A DNA stretch of 49,838 nucleotides from Opitutaceae bacterium. GTDB lineage: Bacteria; Verrucomicrobiota; Verrucomicrobiia; Opitutales; Opitutaceae. The stretch covers positions 220,871 through 270,708 of the forward strand of contig JACFMR010000002.1 in assembly GCA_019455245.1 (NCBI GenBank), given 5' to 3'. Of the stretch, positions 17,012 to 23,211 are shown one piece after another. Positions within the stretch are counted from its first letter, which is position 1, and every line of letters starts with the position of its first letter. The position numbers and the translations under genes were made by a program. The notes under the pieces were generated by a model, which did not search any database, was not told the origin of the DNA, and was given only the letters and a program-made list of their open reading frames with translations.

Positions 17012-17923
17012 TTACCAGCGCGCGTCAGTGCCCGGCGGGCGGACGTAATCCTGGGGATGAATGATTTTGCGCGCGAAAGGATTGGCGCGGGCCAGCAGTT
17101 CCGGCGAGGCGTGGTAACCCCAGCGCGTGCGGTTCCACGAGGAGCCGTAGCGATAGACGGAGATGAGGCGCTCGCCGGGATTCACGCGCTTGGCCGAGCC
17201 GTGGCAGGTGGAATCAACAAAGAGAATCGCATCGCCGGCCTGCATGTGGACCTCGATCGCACCGGGAATGCCGTCCACCGAACCGCCGCCGCCGTCGGCC
17301 CATTCCTTCGCCCGGTCGCGGCCGGTGAAAGCAGGGTGGATGATGTTGGACTTGTGCGAACCGGGGATGACCATCGTGGCGCCGTCGCCCGGGCCGATGT
17401 CGCTGAAGGCGACGAGCACGTTGATCTGGTTGCAGTGAAAACGGCCGTTGTGGTACCCGAACGACATGCGCTTGGCGTGATCGTGACCGCCGGCGTGCAA
17501 CGGGATGGCCTCGCCCGGACCACGGATGGTGTAGAAGTTCTCGTCGATGAACAGCGGGCCGTGATGATAATCGAAGGTCTCGTGACCGCCGACGAAGCGC
17601 GCGACGTAGTTGATGTAGTTCGGATGGTCGATCATCCGCTCGAACGTGCCGCCGAGTTCGTAAACCTGCTGGTAGCTGATGCCGCGGTGTTCAGGATGAT
17701 CCTCGCGCTGTACCCAGCCGTGCCAGCCGCTGCGCGGCAGCGAGCGCGGGATCTGCGCGATACGGGCGTTGGCGTCGGCGACCTCCTCCTTGGACAGGGC
17801 ACCGCGGAGGATGATGAAGCCGTTCAGGTCGAACAGGTATTCATCCAGATCGGAGGGCACGCGGGCCTCCGGGACGTTGATGACGGGCGTGGGGGCAAGA
17901 TGGTTGTGATAACGGGGTTCCAT
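17012..17923 (-). CDS. Phytanoyl-CoA dioxygenase (PhyH) family protein, atypical metal motif
   Basis: A 303-residue protein of the Fe(II)/2-oxoglutarate dioxygenase fold. The start is at ATG 17923 (MEPRYHNHLAPTPVINV); the frame extends 11 residues further, but into the promoter region. The block NVLVAFSDIGPGDGATMVIPGSHKS (in part, 168-192) is the family's core strand and turn. The distal histidine is probably His241 (DSTCHGSAKR), with Arg252 nearby. Where HxD is expected the sequence reads LHAGGHDH (142-149), so the metal site is unclear. It is divergent from an AraC regulator, which probably controls it. Related proteins in Verrucomicrobiota and Planctomycetes are abundant and mostly uncharacterised. 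Confidence 0.85.
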   Translation of the reverse strand: MEPRYHNHLAPTPVINVPEARVPSDLDEYLFDLNGFIILRGALSKEEVADANARIAQIPRSLPRSGWHGWVQREDHPEHRGISYQQVYELGGTFERMIDHPNYINYVARFVGGHETFDYHHGPLFIDENFYTIRGPGEAIPLHAGGHDHAKRMSFGYHNGRFHCNQINVLVAFSDIGPGDGATMVIPGSHKSNIIHPAFTGRDRAKEWADGGGGSVDGIPGAIEVHMQAGDAILFVDSTCHGSAKRVNPGERLISVYRYGSSWNRTRWGYHASPELLARANPFARKIIHPQDYVRPPGTDARW

Positions 17924-17943
17924 GCCGCGGAAAATAGCAGAAC

Positions 17944-17977
17944 TATTCGAAAACATCTTTCCGTTTTAGCCCGAATA
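17944..17977. promoter_or_regulatory. Short inverted repeat between divergent PhyH and AraC genes
   Basis: TATTCG (17944-17949) and CGAATA (17972-17977) form a 6-bp inverted repeat with a 22-base spacer in the 62-base gap shared by both promoters. The gap is AT-rich relative to its surroundings. It is a candidate regulator site, with weak support. Confidence 0.25.
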
Positions 17978-17985
17978 CTTCTTGG

Positions 17986-18858
17986 ATGGTAACCATGCCC
18001 CGGCCCCATCTTCCCGCCCCATCACCGGATGATCACATTCCGACGATGGGGTTTCAGGTGTGGCGCATGCGGCCCAACGAAGGCATGTCGGTGCCGCACA
18101 CGCATCCCGACATCGAGGTGAATTACCTGCTCGCGGGTAGTTTCGCCTACCTGCACGGCGGCACGGTGGTCCGGGTTGAGGCGGGCTGTTTCACCGTGCT
18201 CTGGGGCGGGGTGCCGCACCAGACGGTTGCGCCCGGTATCACGACCGAGGGCATCTGGATGACCCTGCCGCTGGGCTGGGCCCTGCAATGGCATCTGCCC
18301 AACGCGTTGTCCGAACGCCTGCTGACCGGCGAGATCATTGCGGGACCGCCCGACCCGGCGGATCGCATCCTGCTCGAGCGCTGGCTGGAAGACGCCGCGA
18401 GCCCGGACGCCGCCCGGCAACGCGCGCTGCAGTTGGAAATGGAGGCACGGTTTATCCGGCTCGCCCTGGGCACGCCGCCCCGGCCGCGGTCGGCGGGAAG
18501 GGTGGCGGGCGAATCGGGCACGGGCCAGATCGCGCAGATCACGCGCTTCATCGCGCAGCATTACCGCGAACCGCTCACGGTCGGGCGCATCGCCGCGGCG
18601 GTCGGGCTGCATCCCAAGTACCTCATGCGCGTGTTTCGCAGGCAGTGCGGAGCGAGCGTGTGGGAATACCTGACGCGCCTGCGCGTGGCGCACGCGCAGC
18701 GGCTGCTCATCACCACCAACCTGAAGGTGCTCGATGTGGCGATGGAGAGCGGTTTCGGCTCGGTGGCGCCGTTCTACGCCGCGTTTGCCGCGCACACACA
18801 GGAACTGCGGCCGCTGGATTACCGGCGGCGGCACCGGACCGCACACGGGGCCGGCTGA
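17986..18858 (+). CDS. AraC family transcriptional regulator with N-terminal cupin
   Basis: A 290-residue regulator. Residues 20-100 are a cupin sensor domain (VPHTHPDIEVNYLLAGSF, then GCFTVLWGGVPHQTV). Residues about 190-285 are the two-helix-turn-helix AraC DNA-binding domain: LTVGRIAAAVGLHPKYLMRV for the first and LKVLDVAMESGFGSVAPFYA for the second, ending RPLDYRRR. The second helix lacks the most typical ending but is clearly of the family. ATG 17986 and ATG 17995 are both possible. It faces the PhyH gene, which is its likely target; the effector is probably a sugar or small organic ligand, by analogy. Confidence 0.9.
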   Translation: MVTMPRPHLPAPSPDDHIPTMGFQVWRMRPNEGMSVPHTHPDIEVNYLLAGSFAYLHGGTVVRVEAGCFTVLWGGVPHQTVAPGITTEGIWMTLPLGWALQWHLPNALSERLLTGEIIAGPPDPADRILLERWLEDAASPDAARQRALQLEMEARFIRLALGTPPRPRSAGRVAGESGTGQIAQITRFIAQHYREPLTVGRIAAAVGLHPKYLMRVFRRQCGASVWEYLTRLRVAHAQRLLITTNLKVLDVAMESGFGSVAPFYAAFAAHTQELRPLDYRRRHRTAHGAG

Positions 18859-18911
18859 GGCGCGATCGCGGTGGAGATTGCCACCGCCCCGCCGCCACCC
18901 ATGCTCGCCGC

Positions 18912-19976
18912 ATGGACCTGATCGAAGCGACCCCGCGCAAACCCAGCATCCCGATTGCGGACGGCCTGCGCGGCTACCTGCGCCGCTACAAACGTGAACG
19001 CGAGCTGCCGGTGACCTACGCCCAACTGCGCGATTTCCATGAGGTCATCCCGCTGGTCGATGGCAACGGCAAGCCGACGCTGTGGGACACCGTCATCTAC
19101 CGGGCGGACGAGATGGGCGCGCTCTACGAGGGCCTCAAGCGCATCTACGCGCTTCTGCGCGTGGACGGCGACTTCAGCATCGTGCAGCATCTCTACGTGG
19201 ACCGCGTGGACTACTGCAGTTTCGGCAACTCCACGCCGTTTCGCGTGCGGGTGGTCAACGCCTACAACGACAACCAGGACTATTTCTACGTGAAGCGGGC
19301 CGATGCCTCGCGGGTTTACGGCCTGGAACTGGAGCACCTGCTCTCGCCCAACCGGCTGAACTTCCTGACGCACGGCAACACGCTCATCGAGGAACACATC
19401 GCCGGCATCCCGGGCGACATCTTCATCGAGCGCTGGCTGCAAAGCCGCGAATTCCGGCCCATCCGCGTGGCCAAGGAGCTGATCAAGTTCAACGAGCGCT
19501 GCTTCGTGCGCCTGCTCGGCGACATGCGCTCCTACAATTTTGTCTTTGTGATCACGCCGGACTTCGAGGACGCGCAGGTGCGCATCCGCGCGATGGATTT
19601 CGACCAGCAGTCCTACAACGGCCGGCTGAAGTTTTACCTGCCGCAGTTCTTCAAGGACAACAATCCGCTCGTGACCTACTGCACCCGGCACCTGCATCCG
19701 CAGACGGCGCGGCAGTATCAGCGCGAGGAGCAAACCTTGATTTTGCACCGCGCCGAACTCGCCACACAGCGGCTCGGCGCGCTGCTGGAGGAGATGGCGC
19801 GCGACACGCTCGCGCCGTTGGAGAAGGTGCACGAACTGCGCGCCGCGCTCGCCGAACACCACGGGCGCAGCTCGTATCTGCGCTGTGAAACGATGGGCGA
19901 ACTCGTGCGCGAAAACCTCGTGACGCTGCGCGAGAATCTCGAGCAACCGAACGTGGAGCCGACGAGCTGGATCTGA
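18912..19976 (+). CDS. Uncharacterised protein with atypical kinase-like motif order
   Basis: A 354-residue cytoplasmic protein that I cannot assign to a named family. It begins at ATG 18912 (MDLIEATPRKPSIPIADGLR); the frame is open further upstream, but there it overlaps the AraC gene in another frame. The order of motifs fits a protein-kinase or aminoglycoside-kinase fold. Lys128 lies in YFYVKRADAS (beta-3 lysine), Glu139 or Glu141 in YGLELEHLL (helix C), and TLIEEHIAGIPGD (157-169) resembles a hinge. LLGDMRSYNFVFVI follows, with Asp204 and Asn209 spaced as in the catalytic loop, then AMDFDQQSYNG with Asp229 as the DFG aspartate. The C-terminal third is helical. This is inference from spacing only. 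Confidence 0.8.
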   Translation: MDLIEATPRKPSIPIADGLRGYLRRYKRERELPVTYAQLRDFHEVIPLVDGNGKPTLWDTVIYRADEMGALYEGLKRIYALLRVDGDFSIVQHLYVDRVDYCSFGNSTPFRVRVVNAYNDNQDYFYVKRADASRVYGLELEHLLSPNRLNFLTHGNTLIEEHIAGIPGDIFIERWLQSREFRPIRVAKELIKFNERCFVRLLGDMRSYNFVFVITPDFEDAQVRIRAMDFDQQSYNGRLKFYLPQFFKDNNPLVTYCTRHLHPQTARQYQREEQTLILHRAELATQRLGALLEEMARDTLAPLEKVHELRAALAEHHGRSSYLRCETMGELVRENLVTLRENLEQPNVEPTSWI

Positions 19977-20096
19977 TTTTTTTCGCCGCACGAGCGGCGC
20001 ATAGGCGCGCACAAATCGTTGCGGGGTGAAAAATCGCGCGGTGCATCACGGAAAAATTCTCGCTCATTTGTGTTGCGCACGGCGCAGAGATTGTTG

Positions 20097-20114
20097 AGTT
20101 ACCAAAATGTAACT
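20097..20114. promoter_or_regulatory. Inverted repeat upstream of the Lys/Ala-rich small protein
   Basis: AGTTAC (20097-20102) and GTAACT (20109-20114) are perfect 6-bp arms around CAAAAT, in the 204-base gap before the small gene. It resembles an operator. I found no convincing -35/-10 pair in this gap. A hairpin at 19984-19999 is preceded, not followed, by T residues and is not a terminator. Confidence 0.3.
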
Positions 20115-20180
20115 TGCGCACGACGCCCCTTGTTCGTGGTAAGTCACATCAACCACAGCCCTCAAACGGAGCATACCCAC

Positions 20181-20261
20181 ATGGCAAAGAAAGCAGCCAA
20201 GAAAAAAGCGGCCAAGAAGCCCGCGGCTAAGAAGAAGACTGCAGCTAAGAAGAAGAAGTAA
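20181..20261 (+). CDS. 26-residue Lys/Ala-rich histone-H1-like small protein
   Basis: A very short, extremely basic protein made only of Met, Ala, Lys, Pro and one Thr: repeats of the AAKK type, 15 lysines in 26 residues. ATG 20181 is preceded by ACGGAG at 20166-20171, a reasonable ribosome binding site 9 bases away. A strong terminator follows 20 bases after the stop, which supports a real, separately transcribed gene. Composition is like the C-terminal tails of bacterial H1-like proteins, HU extensions and AlgP, which bind DNA or RNA nonspecifically. I infer a nucleoid or nucleic-acid-binding role; no fold is expected. Confidence 0.75.
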   Translation: MAKKAAKKKAAKKPAAKKKTAAKKKK

Positions 20262-20281
20262 GTCACTTCTGCCGAACTCAT

Positions 20282-20315
20282 GAGCCGCTCCCTCCGGGGA
20301 GCGGCTCTTTTTTTT
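20282..20315 (+). terminator. Strong intrinsic terminator after the Lys/Ala-rich gene
   Basis: Arms GAGCCGCTCCC (20282-20292) and GGGAGCGGCTC (20297-20307) are a perfect 11-bp stem closed by the tetraloop TCCG and followed by eight T (20308-20315). It also separates the plus-strand small gene from the convergent DUF5069 gene. Confidence 0.95.
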
Positions 20316-20334
20316 GCCGCAACGCGAACGCTGC

Positions 20335-20796
20335 CTACTCGATGCGGCCTTCGTCGAAGTCGATCAGGTCGGGCACGCTCTTGATGTCCGCCGCGCGATC
20401 GGCGCAACCCATCTTGGTCAGCGCCTCGCGCAAAAACTCGCGGCCGGCGTCGGTCATGCCCTTCTGCACCAGGTCGCGGTTCCACTTGGCTGCGCGCACG
20501 TCGGCGGGAAAAAGCGCAAGCAGGCGGCGGTCGATCTCCGCGTCGTCCATGGCCTCGTGCACGATGCGTTCGACGTCGTCGGGTTGCACGCCGAGGTGCA
20601 GGCAGAGAAAGCGGTCGAGCCCGCGCTTGTAGTTCTTGGCGTAGCTGGCGGGCAGTGCTCCATGCCGCCGCACATAACGGCACTTCGCGATGAAGCGCGG
20701 CAGGTAAAGCAACCCGGTGGCTGCGTGCGGCAGATAGGGCGACGGCAGGCAGGTGAGCACTTCGCCGGTCGAGCCGGGAATCGGACGTGAAGGCAT
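20335..20796 (-). CDS. DUF5069 domain-containing protein
   Basis: A 153-residue protein if it starts at the ATG at 20796 (MPSRPIPGSTGEVLTCLPSP); a start at 20835 would add 13 residues. TGLLYLPRFIAKCRYVRRHG and NYKRGLDRFLCLHLGVQPDD match the two conserved parts of DUF5069 as I remember them, and MDDAEIDRRLLALFP follows. The family is common in Verrucomicrobiota and some other phyla and has no established function. It lies downstream of mgsA on the same strand with a gap of about 65 bases. Confidence 0.75.
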   Translation of the reverse strand: MPSRPIPGSTGEVLTCLPSPYLPHAATGLLYLPRFIAKCRYVRRHGALPASYAKNYKRGLDRFLCLHLGVQPDDVERIVHEAMDDAEIDRRLLALFPADVRAAKWNRDLVQKGMTDAGREFLREALTKMGCADRAADIKSVPDLIDFDEGRIE

Positions 20797-20862
20797 GACC
20801 CCGGCATGCGGGATGCCGGCCGGGCGGTCAACCATCCCCGCACCAAACGTTGGCCGACGCGG

Positions 20863-21324
20863 TCAGGTTGCGGCCACCGGCGATGATGGCGGCAGCGGGC
20901 GGGTGCGGTAGGCCGTGTAGTCCGGCACGAGCCGCCGGTAGCCTTGGTCCATCAACGGAGACGAGATCATGAAATCGGCGGAGGCGCGGTCGCAGGCGAT
21001 CGGGATGTTCCAGACCACGGCCATGCGCAGCAGCGCCTTCACATCGGGATCGTGCGGCTGCGGTTCGAGCGGATCCCAGAAAAAGATCAGGAAATCGATC
21101 TCGCCCTCGACGATTTTGGCCCCGATCTGCTGGTCGCCGCCGAGCGGGCCGCTTTGCAGTTTGATGATCGGGAAACCGAGTTCCTTTTCGAGCAGCAGAC
21201 CGGTAGTGCCGGTGGCATAGACGCGATGATGCGCGAGCAGATCACGGTTGAATTTCGCCCAGGCGACGAGGTCGGCCTTTTTGTGGTCGTGGGCGACGAG
21301 CGCGATGCGCTTGTCAGGCTGCAT
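20863..21324 (-). CDS. mgsA: Methylglyoxal synthase
   Basis: A 153-residue enzyme that converts dihydroxyacetone phosphate to methylglyoxal and phosphate, an overflow route around lower glycolysis in the cytoplasm. Residues corresponding to E. coli His19, Asp71, His98 and Asp101 are His12 (LVAHDH), Asp64 ([11 protein letters not shown]), His91 and Asp94 ([11 protein letters not shown]). [17 protein letters not shown] is diagnostic. I chose the ATG at 21324 because AAGGAAG (21330-21336) lies 5 bases upstream; the ATG at 21345 would add seven residues and bury that site. A long hairpin and a possible cysteine-rich leader ORF lie just upstream. Confidence 0.95.
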   Translation of the reverse strand: MQPDKRIALVAHDHKKADLVAWAKFNRDLLAHHRVYATGTTGLLLEKELGFPIIKLQSGPLGGDQQIGAKIVEGEIDFLIFFWDPLEPQPHDPDVKALLRMAVVWNIPIACDRASADFMISSPLMDQGYRRLVPDYTAYRTRPLPPSSPVAAT

Positions 21325-21351
21325 GATGACTTCCTTGTGGTGCATGCCCCC

Positions 21352-21399
21352 AACAAGCAGTTAACGGGCCGCTTGCGCGGCCCGTTAACGCCCCTTGTT
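21352..21399 (-). promoter_or_regulatory. Perfect 13-bp hairpin upstream of mgsA
   Basis: GTTAACGGGCCGC (21360-21372) and GCGGCCCGTTAAC (21377-21389) pair without mismatch around TTGC. Outer arms AACAAG (21352-21357) and CTTGTT (21394-21399) extend it after a small internal loop. On the minus strand it lies 28-65 bases before the mgsA ribosome binding site region and is followed by TGCTTGTTGG, a poor T-tract. It may be an attenuator, a weak terminator for upstream transcription or an mRNA-stabilising stem. Confidence 0.65.
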
Positions 21400-21581
21400 T
21401 AGGTGCGGCAGCAGCAAACGGAGCCAAACCACACCGACACCTTCGACTGCTCGAAGGAGAATTCATTCATCCACCGCGTCGCGCAGACGGATGGACCCCG
21501 GCTACCGCTCAAACCCCGGTTCCCGCAGGCGACGGCGGCCTGCTCCACGAGGGATTGGGGAGACAGTTGGGTTGAGCGCAT
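21399..21581 (-). CDS. Candidate small ORF with three consecutive cysteine codons (possible leader peptide)
   Basis: A 60-codon frame on the minus strand between gltD and mgsA, ending with the residues WFGSVCCCRT. Three tandem TGC codons sit just before the stop, and the perfect hairpin arm starts 9 bases past it. An internal ATG at 21470 would give a 23-residue peptide beginning MNEFSFEQSK. No convincing ribosome binding site is seen for either start, and I do not recognise the peptide. The layout (short ORF, repeated codon, stem, downstream gene) resembles ribosome-mediated attenuators. The rest of the 21325-21682 gap shows only the inverted repeats listed separately. Plus-strand frames here look like shadows. 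Confidence 0.35.
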   Translation of the reverse strand: MRSTQLSPQSLVEQAAVACGNRGLSGSRGPSVCATRWMNEFSFEQSKVSVWFGSVCCCRT

Positions 21582-21639
21582 GGCAGTGACGGGGAAGTGC
21601 AATCTTCAACGATTGACGGCGGGAGTGCACGCAGGAAAC

Positions 21640-21672
21640 GCGCCCGAGGGCGCAAATTAAATCAGTTAATTT
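21640..21672 (-). terminator. Possible weak terminator after gltD (two adjacent inverted repeats)
   Basis: On the minus strand, 10 bases past the gltD stop, AAATTAA/TTAATTT (21672-21654) form a 7-bp inverted repeat with a 5-base spacer. GCGCCC/GGGCGC (21653-21640) follow directly with a 2-base gap, then GTTTCC. The loop of the second is too small to form fully and the T-tract is poor. Termination is therefore uncertain. Confidence 0.3.
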
Positions 21673-21682
21673 GATGCTGAAC

Positions 21683-23167
21683 TCAGGGCAGGTCGGTTGC
21701 GCCCATGAGGAAGCGATCGACCTCGCGGGCGGCCCCGCGACCTTCGTTAATTGCCCAAACTACAAGACTTTGCCCACGTCGACAGTCACCGGCGGCGAAG
21801 ATTCGCGGCACGTTGGTGGTGTATTTGCCGTGCTCGGCTTTGATGTTGGAACGGGGGTCCACTTCGACGCCGATGTCCTTGAGAATCAACTGCTCCGGTC
21901 CAAGGAAACCCATAGCAAGAAGCACCAGATCGGCGGGTAGGGTTTTCTCCGTGCCTGGCTGCTCTTGCGGGACAAATTGACCCTTTTCGTTCTTGCCCCA
22001 CTTGATTTCGACGGTGACGAGAGATTTCACCTGACCGGATTCATCGCCGATGAATTTCTTGACGGTGGTGAGATAGACGCGGGGATCGGCGCCGAATTTC
22101 GCGGCGGCCTCTTCCTGACCGTAGTCCATCTTGTAGACCTTGGGCCACTCGGGCCACGGGTTGTCGGCCGTGCGCTCCATCGCCGGCTTGGGCATAATCT
22201 CGATCTGGGTGATGCTCTTGCAGCCGTGGCGCATGGCGGTGCCGACGCAGTCGGTGCCGGTGTCGCCGCCGCCGATGACGATGACGTGCTTGCCCTTGCC
22301 GGTGATCGGCGACTTGTCACCGCCGCCGTCGAGCACGGCCTTGGTGTTGGCGGTAAGGTACTCCATGGCGAAGTGCACGCCCTTGAGGTCGCGGCCCTCG
22401 ATCGGGAGATCGCGCGGCTTGGTCGCGCCGGTGCAGATGACGGTGGCGTCGAATTCCTTTAGGAAGATCTCGGGCTCGACGTTTTCGCCGACGTGGGCGT
22501 TGCAGATGAACTTGATGCCCTCCTGCTCCATGAGCTTGATGCGGCGGAGGACGACCTCCTGCTTGTCGAGCTTCATGTTGGGAATGCCATACATGAGGAG
22601 ACCGCCGGGGCGGTCGGCGCGTTCAAACACCGTGACGGTGTGGCCGGCCTTGTTGAGCTGCGCGGCGCAGGAGAGGCCGGCGGGGCCGGAGCCGATGACG
22701 GCGACCTTCTTGCCGGTGCGGACGGCGGGCGCCTCGGGCACGACCCAGCCTTCCTCCCAGCCGCGGTCGATGATCGAGGCCTCGATGTTCTTGATGGTGA
22801 CGGGCGGCGCACTGATACCGAGCACGCAGGAGCCTTCGCACGGGGCGGGGCACACGCGGCCGGTGAACTCGGGGAAGTTGTTCGTCTTGTGCAGGCGATG
22901 CAGCGCCTCCTGCCAGAGCCCGCGGTAGACGAGGTCGTTCCACTCGGGGATGAGGTTGTTGATCGGGCAGCCGCTGGCCATGCCGCCGATGAGCTTGCCC
23001 GTGTGGCAAAAGGGAATGCCGCAATCCATGCAGCGCGCGCCCTGCTGACGGAGTTTCTTCTCCTCCATGTGGTGGTGAAACTCCTTCCAGTCCTTCACAC
23101 GCGTGTTGGGCGTGCGGTCGACGGGAAGTTCGCGCAGGTATTCGATGAAGCCGGTTGGTTTGCCCAT
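21683..23167 (-). CDS. gltD: Glutamate synthase (NADPH) small subunit
   Basis: A 494-residue flavoprotein that takes electrons from NADPH and passes them to the large subunit, which makes glutamate from glutamine and 2-oxoglutarate. The N-terminal region has the two cysteine clusters for [4Fe-4S] centres ([15 protein letters not shown] and [15 protein letters not shown]). FAD is bound at [17 protein letters not shown] and NADPH at [18 protein letters not shown]. The C-terminal [20 protein letters not shown] closes the FAD domain. It lies 44 bases downstream of gltB, so both are probably one transcript. Length is normal for the family. Confidence 0.97.
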   Translation of the reverse strand: MGKPTGFIEYLRELPVDRTPNTRVKDWKEFHHHMEEKKLRQQGARCMDCGIPFCHTGKLIGGMASGCPINNLIPEWNDLVYRGLWQEALHRLHKTNNFPEFTGRVCPAPCEGSCVLGISAPPVTIKNIEASIIDRGWEEGWVVPEAPAVRTGKKVAVIGSGPAGLSCAAQLNKAGHTVTVFERADRPGGLLMYGIPNMKLDKQEVVLRRIKLMEQEGIKFICNAHVGENVEPEIFLKEFDATVICTGATKPRDLPIEGRDLKGVHFAMEYLTANTKAVLDGGGDKSPITGKGKHVIVIGGGDTGTDCVGTAMRHGCKSITQIEIMPKPAMERTADNPWPEWPKVYKMDYGQEEAAAKFGADPRVYLTTVKKFIGDESGQVKSLVTVEIKWGKNEKGQFVPQEQPGTEKTLPADLVLLAMGFLGPEQLILKDIGVEVDPRSNIKAEHGKYTTNVPRIFAAGDCRRGQSLVVWAINEGRGAAREVDRFLMGATDLP

Positions 23168-23211
23168 GGGAAAGGTGTTTGTCGGGTTGCGGATGGGTGG
23201 ACGGGGTGCGG

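Noticed and set aside
16169..17992. A 607-codon plus-strand frame opposite DUF2157 and PhyH
   Set aside because: Both minus-strand genes have clear family motifs; this frame is a shadow.
19984..19999. CGCCGC/GCGGCG hairpin after the kinase-like gene
   Set aside because: The T-run is upstream of the stem, not downstream, so it does not look like an intrinsic terminator on either strand.
21395..21660. Plus-strand small ORFs in the gltD-mgsA gap
   Set aside because: They have no ribosome binding site or family match, and they cross the hairpin and inverted repeats. The minus-strand reading is the better candidate.
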